Positions 7,623 through 13,407 of a stretch of DNA of 14,426 nucleotides are shown piece after piece. The stretch is from positions 1 to 14,426 of the forward strand of contig JABMQG010000505.1 in assembly GCA_013203365.1 (NCBI GenBank), in the 5' to 3' direction. The DNA is from Planctomycetota bacterium (GTDB lineage: Bacteria > Planctomycetota > Phycisphaerae > SM23-33 > FEN-1343). Positions within the stretch are counted from its first letter, which is position 1; each line of letters begins with the position of its first letter. The translations under genes and the position numbers were made by a program. The notes below the pieces were generated by a model. It saw only the letters and a list, made by a program, of their open reading frames with translations. It was not told the DNA's origin and searched no databases.

Positions 7623-7976
7623 TCAAGCGGCGCTGTCAGTAACGTTGGCGAGCTTGTCAAACATCTCCGGGTCGGCCACGGCAATCTCGCTGAGCATCTT
7701 GCGGTTCAACGCAATGCCGGCGATCTTCAGCCGGTTGATGAACTCACCGTAGCGAACGCCCCGCTGCCGACATGCGGCGGAGATGCGGGTGATCCACAGC
7801 CCGCGAAAATCACGCTTGCGGACCCGCCGGTTTCGGTAGGCATGCTGCCCAGCGCGAAGTAAAGCAGTGATCGCCAGCGAATAGCGAACACCTTCAGCGC
7901 CGTGATGGCCGCTGACACTCTTGAGAACCCGCTTGTGCTTGCGATGACGTGCCGAACCTTTACGTGCACGTGGCAT
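7623..7976 (-). CDS. rplT: 50S ribosomal protein L20, 117 aa
   Basis: L20 is an early-assembly protein that binds 23S rRNA. In several bacteria it also represses its own operon by binding mRNA. The sequence is typical: MPRARKGSARHRKHKRVLK at the basic, extended N-terminus, then GHHGAEGVRYSLAI, AYRNRRVRKRDFRGLWITRI and YGEFINRLKIAGIALNRK in the globular domain. Its 117 residues are the usual length. The ATG at 7976 has AAGGAG 7 nt upstream. The 158-nt spacer to rpmI is longer than usual and holds a hairpin just before the ribosome-binding site, a possible regulatory site. Confidence 0.98.
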   Translation of the reverse strand: MPRARKGSARHRKHKRVLKSVSGHHGAEGVRYSLAITALLRAGQHAYRNRRVRKRDFRGLWITRISAACRQRGVRYGEFINRLKIAGIALNRKMLSEIAVADPEMFDKLANVTDSAA

Positions 7977-8008
7977 GGTGCCACTCCTTATCTTGCCGGC
8001 CGGTGGAC

Positions 8009-8024
8009 GACCGATACATCGGCC
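8009..8024 (-). promoter_or_regulatory. Hairpin upstream of the rplT ribosome-binding site
   Basis: On the minus strand GGCCGA-TGTA-TCGGTC forms a six-pair stem (one G-U) with a four-base loop, about 20 nt before the rplT Shine-Dalgarno. Farther upstream, CGAGCC and GGCTCG can pair around a 22-nt loop (about 8038-8071). The stem includes the sequence ATCGGTCG that also occurs in the infC leader. L20 control is an inference from known infC-rpmI-rplT operons. Confidence 0.3.
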
Positions 8025-8134
8025 TGTTTTGCAGCGACGAGCCGGGCGCTTGTGCGACCGTTCGAGGCTCGCCCCAATGGGCTCCCACCTGGGCCAGATT
8101 CTTCCAGACTATTCCATTCCACCACCGCCTGGGC

Positions 8135-8329
8135 CTACATTCCCAACAGCCGGCGGACCTGTTTCTCGAAGGCCTTGGGCACCAACGTGCTCTTTCGGCC
8201 GTTACGAATCGCCTTGCCGGACTTGTTGGAAAGCAGGTGGCCCCGGCCGCATACATGTCTCTTGAATTTGCCCGAGGCCGTAACTTTGATTCGCTTGGCC
8301 ACTGTCTTGCGCGTCTTCATTTTTGGCAT
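8135..8329 (-). CDS. rpmI: 50S ribosomal protein L35, 64 aa
   Basis: L35 is a small basic protein of the large ribosomal subunit. The sequence MPKMKTRKTVAKRIKVTASG, then KFKRHVCGRGHLLSNKSGKA, and a C-terminal VRRLLGM is canonical, and the 64-residue length is the family norm. The ATG at 8329 is chosen because the conserved MPKMKTRK begins there and GGAAGG lies at good spacing. An ATG three codons upstream (8338) sits too close to that ribosome-binding site. The gene is 299 nt downstream of infC, an unusually large gap, and has its own candidate promoter there. Confidence 0.97.
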   Translation of the reverse strand: MPKMKTRKTVAKRIKVTASGKFKRHVCGRGHLLSNKSGKAIRNGRKSTLVPKAFEKQVRRLLGM

Positions 8330-8406
8330 AACATACACCTTCCAGCAAGGTTATGAACTCGCCGTCAGCTCCGTGCCGCAGCCGGCCAACGGGCGAAAGT
8401 TGCACT

Positions 8407-8434
8407 ATTCTACTAGCGAAAGCACATTTGTAAA
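8407..8434 (-). promoter_or_regulatory. Internal promoter for rpmI-rplT
   Basis: On the minus strand TTTACA (8434-8429) and TAGAAT (8412-8407) are separated by 16 nt. Each matches the sigma70 consensus at five of six positions. The start site would be near 8400, giving a leader of about 70 nt to the rpmI ATG. It would let the ribosomal proteins be made independently of infC. Confidence 0.5.
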
Positions 8435-8524
8435 GGACAGATTCCCTGGGTTAGACAAGTTTTGCGAGCCTTCCGGCCCGTGCTGGCAGGTTCGATCGGT
8501 GCGCTCATCGCTCAACTGTCGGCG

Positions 8525-8614
8525 TTGAATCCATCTCACCCAGGCCAAGTCGCAACCTCTACTGGCGTGCTGCAAAAAAAGCAAGGTGCTCTAAGGACGC
8601 GGGCTTGGATTCAA
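8525..8614 (-). repeat. Inverted repeat in the infC-rpmI gap
   Basis: Perfect 9-bp arms TTGAATCCA (8525-8533) and TGGATTCAA (8606-8614) begin 14 nt after the infC stop codon. The enclosed 72 nt contain a run of seven T on the transcribed sense (8580-8574). No stable short hairpin directly precedes the T-run, so a classical terminator is not supported. A long-range mRNA structure, possibly an attenuator or an L20 target, is a possible reading. Confidence 0.3.
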
Positions 8615-8628
8615 TGGCGCAACTACCG

Positions 8629-9153
8629 CTATTTGGCCTTTTCGATGCCTAGTGGGGCCATGACCATCGTCATCCGTCGGCCTTCCATCTTGAAATCGCG
8701 TTCGAGCTTGGCCAGACTGGCCAATTCTTCCTTGATCTGATTGAAGGCATCCCGCCCCATGTTCAAATGGGCCATTTCGCGCCCGCGGAACAGCATCGTG
8801 AACTGCACCTTGTTGCCCTTGGCCAGGAACTGCTTCGCCTTGTTGACCTTGATCTCCTGGTCGTGGATATCGGTCTTCGGCCGCATGCGAACCTCTTTGA
8901 GAACGGCCTCGTGGTGATGGGTCTTGGCTCGCTGGTCCTTCTTTCTCTGCTCGTACTTCCATTTGCCGTAATCCATGATTCGGCAAACGGGCGGCTTCGC
9001 TGACGGCGCGACCTCGACCAAGTCCAGCCCGACCTCCGTGGCCATCTGCCGGGCCTGGATCGTTTCCACTATGCCGACTTGCTGGTTATCTTGGTCGATC
9101 AACCGTATCGGTGAAATGCGAATCTGGCTGTTACAACGTAGAGACTTGCTGAT
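8629..9153 (-). CDS. infC: Translation initiation factor IF-3, 174 aa, AUC start
   Basis: IF-3 binds the 30S subunit, prevents premature joining of 50S and checks the start codon. The N-domain contains QIRISPIRLIDQDNQQVGIV (residues 10-29) and PPVCRIMDYGKWKYEQ (54-69). The C-domain contains FRGREMAH (122-129) and ends EGRRMTMVMAPLG. The conserved N-terminal block lies upstream of the first TTG (9102), so the gene must start earlier. Reading back in frame there is a TAG at 9159-9157 and no ATG, GTG or TTG between. The ATC at 9153 has GAAAGGA (9166-9160) six bases upstream and is the best start; ACG at 9156 is the only near alternative. Non-canonical starts (AUU in E. coli) allow IF-3 to repress its own translation. 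It begins the rpmI-rplT-pheS cluster; thrS is not adjacent. Confidence 0.95.
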   Translation of the reverse strand: MSKSLRCNSQIRISPIRLIDQDNQQVGIVETIQARQMATEVGLDLVEVAPSAKPPVCRIMDYGKWKYEQRKKDQRAKTHHHEAVLKEVRMRPKTDIHDQEIKVNKAKQFLAKGNKVQFTMLFRGREMAHLNMGRDAFNQIKEELASLAKLERDFKMEGRRMTMVMAPLGIEKAK

Positions 9154-9159
9154 CGTCTA

Positions 9160-9166
9160 TCCTTTC
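9160..9166 (-). promoter_or_regulatory. Shine-Dalgarno deciding the AUC start of infC
   Basis: GAAAGGA on the minus strand ends six bases before the ATC at 9153-9151. This is the only good ribosome-binding site near the conserved IF-3 N-terminus. No such site precedes the downstream TTG at 9102. Confidence 0.7.
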
Positions 9167-9178
9167 TGTGAAATCCAT

Positions 9179-9191
9179 AGAGCAGCGCTCT
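9179..9191 (-). promoter_or_regulatory. Short hairpin in the infC leader
   Basis: AGAGC-GCT-GCTCT forms a perfect five-pair stem about 12 nt before the infC Shine-Dalgarno. A second five-pair hairpin, CGCGT-TGTCC-ACGCG, lies just upstream. Either might influence ribosome access. The pairing is read directly. The role is a guess. Confidence 0.25.
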
Positions 9192-9381
9192 GACGCCGCC
9201 CCGCGTGGACAACGCGCTATTCCTTATCGGCTGGCCATGTAAGTGGCCGATCGCCTTTTCCCCGGCGACAGACTTCGGCCGCCTTCACGGTCGCGCACAC
9301 CGTCAACGACCGATACACATCCGCCGCCCAACTGGCCGCAACGGGTCGAAATATTCCACTCAGACATCTTTCCTACCCTTT

Positions 9382-9410
9382 ACAATACACATGTCAGGTG
9401 TTTTCTGCAA
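9382..9410 (-). promoter_or_regulatory. Candidate promoter of the infC cluster
   Basis: On the minus strand TTGCAG (9410-9405) and TATTGT (9387-9382) are 17 nt apart, matching the consensus at three and four of six positions. A start near 9375 would give a leader of about 220 nt before the infC start codon. I saw no gene on this leader (9154-9381). Confidence 0.35.
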
Positions 9411-9467
9411 CGCCGTCCGCAACATCATCTTCCAGATTCCGCCTGCCGAACCGTCAAGAAGGAATCG

Positions 9468-9488
9468 ACACAAAGGCGAGCACCCGCC
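9468..9488 (-). terminator. Weak candidate terminator of the miaA operon
   Basis: GGCGGGTGCTCGCC on the minus strand folds into a five-pair stem (one G-U) with a four-base loop, followed by TTTGTGT. It lies 26 nt after the small ORF ending at 9514 and before the infC promoter, the right place for a terminator. The U-tract is short. Confidence 0.3.
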
Positions 9489-9513
9489 GACCTGCCACAA
9501 CACACGAAGTCCA

Positions 9514-9672
9514 TTACCCAAGGACCCAGCAAATAACACTGTCGTAGCTATCGTACAGATCCTCGTCCTTGTGCCGATCAAATCGCAGCATAATTTCCCT
9601 ATCCACTCTACCGCGCCACCCCGGCGAGTCAAACTTATTTCCCACCGCCCCGGGAGCTTTGGAATTCGACAT
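9514..9672 (-). CDS. Possible small protein after the CBS-domain gene, 52 aa
   Basis: A 52-residue frame starts with ATG 9672, 11 nt after the stop of the DUF21-CBS gene, and ends at TAA 9516-9514. AGGA lies nine bases before the ATG, or six before a GTG codon directly upstream (9675). The product is hydrophilic and charged, with KFDSPGWRGRVDREIMLRFD in the middle and RHKDEDLYDSYDSVICWVLG at the end. No signal peptide or membrane span is visible. I do not recognise a family. Third-position GC is only about 60%, so codon use does not support it strongly. Protein-like composition and operon placement do. If real, it would be the last gene of the miaA operon. Confidence 0.4.
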   Translation of the reverse strand: MSNSKAPGAVGNKFDSPGWRGRVDREIMLRFDRHKDEDLYDSYDSVICWVLG

Positions 9673-9683
9673 CACCGCTCATC

Positions 9684-10688
9684 CTACCACGCCTCCAGCT
9701 CGCCGACAATCTCCTCCACGAGGTCTTTGATGGTGACGATCCCCACCGGCTTGTCGGTGGCGCTTACGACCAGGCCCATCGCTAGGTGGGCTCGTTGTAG
9801 CGTAACCAGCGCCTCGGAAACGTTTAGCGTCTCGGCCAGGCAAATCGGCGGCCGAACATGATCGGTCAGGTTCGCTAGGCCGTCGTCTGCTCGCAGCACG
9901 TCGTAGATATTGACGATGCCGACTATGTTGTCCGGCCGGTCGCGCCCCACAGGCAGTCGCGAGAAGTCATGCCGGGCCAGCGTTTCGACGAACTGCTTTT
10001 CAGGGCATTCTGCAGGAATGGAGACTACGCGAGACAGCTCAACCATCACTTCCCGCACGGTCGTGGACTGCATCGAGACCACCCGATCGGCCATGTGCGA
10101 TTGAAACTGGGTCAATACGCCCTGGGCATGCCCCTCGGCCAGGAACGTGCGGACGCGTTGTCTCGGCTCGGGCTCGCCGCCGCCAATTTTATGACCCGGC
10201 CACAGCCTCAGCATCACCCCGCCAACTGCCAGCACCACTGGCGACAGGCCTATCCATCGGCAAGCGCCCATCACTGCCGTTACCACCCAACTGAGCCGGT
10301 AGGTCAGCGTCTCGCCGGCGACGCGAAACACGTTCTTCGGAACCAACTCGCCTAAAACAAAAAGCACCGGGGTGACGGCAGCGGTGGCATATAGCTGGGG
10401 GTTCTGGGTGCCGTACATCGCAAACAGCAGGACAGTCGGCACGGTAACCAGGTAGTGCGCTGCGTTTGTTCCGATCAGCAGCGACACGAGCAATTCCTGG
10501 GGCCGGGCCAGCGCCCTGCTCAGCCGGCGGGCCCGATGGTCCGGACCGGCCGATCGCAACTCCAGACGTACCTTGTTTAGAACGTACGTTCCCGTCTCCA
10601 GTCCGGCAAAAATCGCCGAGGCCGCCACCCCTAGAAGTATTGCCGTGAAGCAGAAAGTGACTTGGACTGCCGTGGCGAGGGCTAACAC
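9684..10688 (-). CDS. DUF21/CNNM and CBS-domain membrane protein, 334 aa
   Basis: A shorter paralogue of the CorC-type protein encoded just upstream. The N-terminal DUF21 (CNNM transmembrane) domain occupies about residues 1-170, with the family-like FAGLETGTYVLN (27-38) and LGELVPKNVFRV (112-123). A CBS pair follows at about 205-334, ending VGIVTIKDLVEEIVGEL. Family members are linked to Mg2+ or Co2+ transport and resistance and sit in the inner membrane, with CBS domains binding adenine nucleotides. It lacks the C-terminal CorC_HlyC domain and the EYGG motif of its neighbour. The start is GTG 10688, with GGAGG seven bases upstream, overlapping the stop of the preceding gene by 7 nt. Translation of the two is probably coupled. 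Transport of a specific ion is not established. Confidence 0.9.
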   Translation of the reverse strand: MLALATAVQVTFCFTAILLGVAASAIFAGLETGTYVLNKVRLELRSAGPDHRARRLSRALARPQELLVSLLIGTNAAHYLVTVPTVLLFAMYGTQNPQLYATAAVTPVLFVLGELVPKNVFRVAGETLTYRLSWVVTAVMGACRWIGLSPVVLAVGGVMLRLWPGHKIGGGEPEPRQRVRTFLAEGHAQGVLTQFQSHMADRVVSMQSTTVREVMVELSRVVSIPAECPEKQFVETLARHDFSRLPVGRDRPDNIVGIVNIYDVLRADDGLANLTDHVRPPICLAETLNVSEALVTLQRAHLAMGLVVSATDKPVGIVTIKDLVEEIVGELEAW

Positions 10689-11962
10689 ATCGTGTCCTCC
10701 CTCAGACGAAGCCGCAACTGCCGAACCCGCCGTCGATGCACCGACTCGACGGTGAATTCCAGGTTCAGGTAGGTCGCCACGTCACCTGCTATGGGCACCC
10801 GGCCCAGCAGGCTGACCACCAACCCGCCAATCGTGCTGATTCGTTCGAAGCTGAGGGGCGATTCAAATAGGTCGGACCATTCGTGAATTGCCAGATCGGC
10901 GTCCAGCAGGTATTCGTTTTCACCCACCCGGCGTACCGGATCGGTCAGTTCTTCGCCTGGTGCGGCTATTTGGCCGACGATTTCCTCCATCGCGTCTTCC
11001 AGCGTCACAAGACCGGCCGTGCCGCCGTACTCATCCACGACGATCGCCATTTGAGTCTTGGTCTGGCGGAAGCGCAGCAGCAACTTGTCCACCGTTCCGG
11101 TTTCGGGCACGTAGGGCACGTCCCTGACCAGCTTGGTCAATACCGTCTGCGGTGCAAGCAACAAGTGCTTGGCGTGGACCACACCCAGCGTGTTGTCCAG
11201 GTCGCCGCGATAGACGGGGATCTTCACCAATCCGGTCTTGCGGAATAACTCCACCAGACCATCCGCAGGCGATTCAATGTCGTATGCCACCATGTCCACG
11301 CGGGGAACCATAATGTCGCACACTTTCAGCCGGCTGAGGCCGATTACCTCTTGAAGCCAGGTCGATTCGCTTTCGGTTATCATCCCTCGTCGGCCGGATA
11401 GCTCTAAAAGGTCGGCCAATTCCGCCGGTGTCAGTGCCGTCGGTACGTGTCTGCTCGGCACGGACAACCGCGTCAACGGGTCGATCAGAAAGAAGTTCAG
11501 GGCCGTCTGCACCGGCCCCAGGACACGCACCAGCAGCGAGAGCGGGCCAGCCGTTAGTCTTGCAAACACCGGCGGTGAGGAAATGGCCAGGTTCTTCGGA
11601 CACACCTCGCCAAGCAGGATAATCACCAACAGTGGAGACAAGAGCAACACCACATCCCACCACGGCCCCACCGTCATAGCCAACTGAAGCCGCAAGACCA
11701 GCGAAGCGGAGACCGCAAAGAAGGCCACGTTTGCCAACTGGTTGCCCAGAAGCAACACCATCAATAGCCTGCGCGGCCTGCGCATGAGCGACACAACCAT
11801 GCGCCCCGCACGCTGGCCGTCGCGGCCAAGCCTGAGCAGTTCCACACGCGAAAGACTAAAAAGCGCCGTCTCCGCTCCTGAGAACAGCGCCGAGCAGAAA
11901 ATCAGTCCAACCAGGCCGATCAGCTCCCATGCGTGTTCCACGATGAACTGCCCGAGACTCAC
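10682..11962 (-). CDS. CorC/HlyC-type DUF21-CBS-CorC_HlyC membrane protein, 426 aa
   Basis: A full-length member of the hemolysin C/CorC (CNNM-like) family, associated with Mg2+ and Co2+ homeostasis. The DUF21 domain spans about residues 8-185, with FSGAETALFSLSR (27-39) and LLGEVCPKNLA (116-126). The CBS pair spans about 210-332, with DIMVPRVDMVAYD at its start and VVDEYGGTAGLVTLED (308-323) in the second CBS. The CorC_HlyC domain (about 345-425) contains TIGGLVVSLLGRVPIAGD. I start at GTG 11962, which overlaps the miaA stop as GTGA and has GGAG 8 nt upstream. A longer frame from 12073 adds 37 Arg-rich residues inside miaA and is rejected. It overlaps its shorter paralogue downstream, so miaA and the two membrane proteins form one operon. 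Confidence 0.93.
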   Translation of the reverse strand: MSLGQFIVEHAWELIGLVGLIFCSALFSGAETALFSLSRVELLRLGRDGQRAGRMVVSLMRRPRRLLMVLLLGNQLANVAFFAVSASLVLRLQLAMTVGPWWDVVLLLSPLLVIILLGEVCPKNLAISSPPVFARLTAGPLSLLVRVLGPVQTALNFFLIDPLTRLSVPSRHVPTALTPAELADLLELSGRRGMITESESTWLQEVIGLSRLKVCDIMVPRVDMVAYDIESPADGLVELFRKTGLVKIPVYRGDLDNTLGVVHAKHLLLAPQTVLTKLVRDVPYVPETGTVDKLLLRFRQTKTQMAIVVDEYGGTAGLVTLEDAMEEIVGQIAAPGEELTDPVRRVGENEYLLDADLAIHEWSDLFESPLSFERISTIGGLVVSLLGRVPIAGDVATYLNLEFTVESVHRRRVRQLRLRLREDTMC

Positions 11963-12903
11963 TTTGGCGTCTCCGTCAAGCCCAGTAGCGTTGCGGCCTG
12001 CTCGGCGGCGTCGGCCGCCTCTACATCCGGCGTCAACTCCAACTGTGCGGCGTCGGTAAAACGGCGGAACCACGTGCGCTGATTCTTGGCGAAACGCCGA
12101 GTGTTGATCTTGATCCTTTCGACGGCATCGTCCATCGAGCAGTTCCCATCCAGTGCTGCAATGATCTCGGCATAGCCCAGCGCCGCCGAGGCCTGGCTGT
12201 TCAGCCCGCGCGGGTCGGCGTGAAGCCGGCGGACCTCTTCCACCAGCCCGGCATCGACCATTCGATTGACGCGTGCGTTGATCCGATGGTTGGTGTCTTC
12301 ACGCCGGCGGCGAATAAGCAAGAGCCTGCATTCGTACCGCCGGGTCGGGTGGCCCCACTGAGTTTGCAATTGGCTTATCGGCTTACCGGTTAGCTTGTAG
12401 ACCTCCATCGCGCGAATTATTCGCCTATGGTCGTTTGGATGTATGCGCCGGGCCGCTTCGGGGTCGATGGCGACCAGCTCGGCGTGCAGGGCGGGGGCGC
12501 CCTCGCTGCCGACACGGACTTTCAACTCGGCACGAATGGTCGGCGAGCAGCCCGGGCCGTCGAAAAGCCCTTCAAGAAGACCCATCAGGTACAGATTCGT
12601 GCCGCCTACGGCCAGCAGTGGCTTGCCCGACCCCGTAGCGGCCGAGATCGCCGCGTCTGCCAGGCGGACGTAATCATGCACTGTGAACGAGCTGTCGGAC
12701 CAAGGGTCGGCCACGTCAATGGCGTGATGGGGGATCTCCGCGCGAATGGCCGGCGCCGGCTTGCCCGTGCCGATGTCCATGTGCCGGTAGATCTTCATGG
12801 AATCCACACTGAGAATCTCCCCACCGAATCGCCGCGCCAAGGCCGCCGCCAGAGACGACTTTCCACTGGCGGTGCATCCCATTATTCCGTAGACTTGATG
12901 CAT
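11959..12903 (-). CDS. miaA: tRNA dimethylallyltransferase, 314 aa
   Basis: MiaA transfers a dimethylallyl group from DMAPP to N6 of A37 in tRNAs that read codons starting with U. The N-terminal P-loop is GCTASGKSS (residues 9-17). Then follow ILSVDSMKIYRHMDIGTGKP (30-49), IPHHAIDVADP (57-67) and LLAVGGTNLYLMGLLEG (96-112). Farther on are RRIHPNDHRRIIRAMEVYKL and, near the C-terminus, ALGYAEII and NTRRFAKNQRTWFRRF, all typical. The length of 314 is normal. ATG 12903 is chosen because the P-loop domain begins there; a longer frame adds 32 residues that do not resemble the family. The Shine-Dalgarno is weak, and a good promoter ends only about 10 nt upstream. It is the first gene of the operon with the two DUF21-CBS proteins. 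Confidence 0.97.
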   Translation of the reverse strand: MHQVYGIMGCTASGKSSLAAALARRFGGEILSVDSMKIYRHMDIGTGKPAPAIRAEIPHHAIDVADPWSDSSFTVHDYVRLADAAISAATGSGKPLLAVGGTNLYLMGLLEGLFDGPGCSPTIRAELKVRVGSEGAPALHAELVAIDPEAARRIHPNDHRRIIRAMEVYKLTGKPISQLQTQWGHPTRRYECRLLLIRRRREDTNHRINARVNRMVDAGLVEEVRRLHADPRGLNSQASAALGYAEIIAALDGNCSMDDAVERIKINTRRFAKNQRTWFRRFTDAAQLELTPDVEAADAAEQAATLLGLTETPK

Positions 12904-12912
12904 TGTGATCCG

Positions 12913-12941
12913 ATTCTGCGTGGTTCGGCAGTGACTGTCAA
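12913..12941 (-). promoter_or_regulatory. miaA operon promoter with overlapping inverted repeat
   Basis: On the minus strand a perfect TTGACA (12941-12936) is separated by 17 nt from CAGAAT (12918-12913). Transcription would start near 12906, only about 2-4 nt before the miaA ATG. An inverted repeat CGGCAG/CTGCCG (12926-12931 and 12947-12952) flanks the -35 box in the 68-bp divergent gap and could be an operator. Confidence 0.45.
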
Positions 12942-12971
12942 GCTCGCTGCCGGTTAAGTGGGAGCCGAGCG

Positions 12972-13352
12972 ATGAAGGCAAACTCCTGGCTGGTTGCATC
13001 GTGGGTGTTGCTCTTGCTGGCGGGTGGGCTGCTGGCCGGCTGTGGAAGCATCGACATCCGGGTACCGGAGAATATTTCTATCGGCGGCGGCAAATACCTT
13101 GATGCCGCAGACGACATTGAGCCGGCTCGCCCCGGCGATGCCACCGACGCCGAGCGGGAAAACCGCCAGCTTCGCCAGCGGATCGCCCAATTGAACCAGC
13201 AACTCAAGGATGCCCAAGGCAAGCTCCACAAGACAGAAAAACGCGTCGAAGACCTGCAAGGCGAAAACCGTAAGCTGCGCGAGGAAAAAGACAAGCTCAA
13301 GCGCCAGCGAGACGATTACAAGACCCGGCTCGACAGATATATGGACGATTAG
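12972..13352 (+). CDS. Small coiled-coil lipoprotein, 126 aa
   Basis: A type II signal peptide is clear: MKANSW, a hydrophobic core VLLLLAGGL, and lipobox LAGC with the acylated Cys at residue 24. The mature protein has a short linker (25-60, Gly and Asp rich). A long charged helix follows from about 60 to 122, with ENRQLRQRIAQLNQQLKDAQ and later EKRVEDLQGENRKLREEKDK. This is a heptad-like coiled coil. The protein is therefore probably anchored in a membrane facing the periplasm. The sequence does not tell its partner or function, and no enzyme motif is present. The ATG has GGGAG about eight bases upstream. It is divergent from miaA and followed after 55 nt by a second lipoprotein gene on the same strand, so the two may be co-transcribed. 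Confidence 0.85.
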   Translation: MKANSWLVASWVLLLLAGGLLAGCGSIDIRVPENISIGGGKYLDAADDIEPARPGDATDAERENRQLRQRIAQLNQQLKDAQGKLHKTEKRVEDLQGENRKLREEKDKLKRQRDDYKTRLDRYMDD

Positions 13353-13407
13353 CGCGAGGCAAATCGCCCACGACGGCCCGTCGGCCCGACCGCGGAGTCT
13401 ATTCATC

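Noticed and set aside
8040..8110. tRNA-like GTTCGA motif in the rpmI-rplT gap
   Set aside because: No acceptor stem, D-arm or anticodon arm can be built around it.
8574..8580. T7 run (minus sense) after infC as an intrinsic terminator
   Set aside because: I found no stable hairpin immediately upstream of the run, and rpmI, rplT and pheS lie downstream on the same strand.
9205..9861. 218-aa plus-strand ORF across the infC leader and the DUF21-CBS gene
   Set aside because: It runs antisense over the conserved CBS domain, has Ser/Arg/His-rich composition typical of a shadow frame, and shows no domain.
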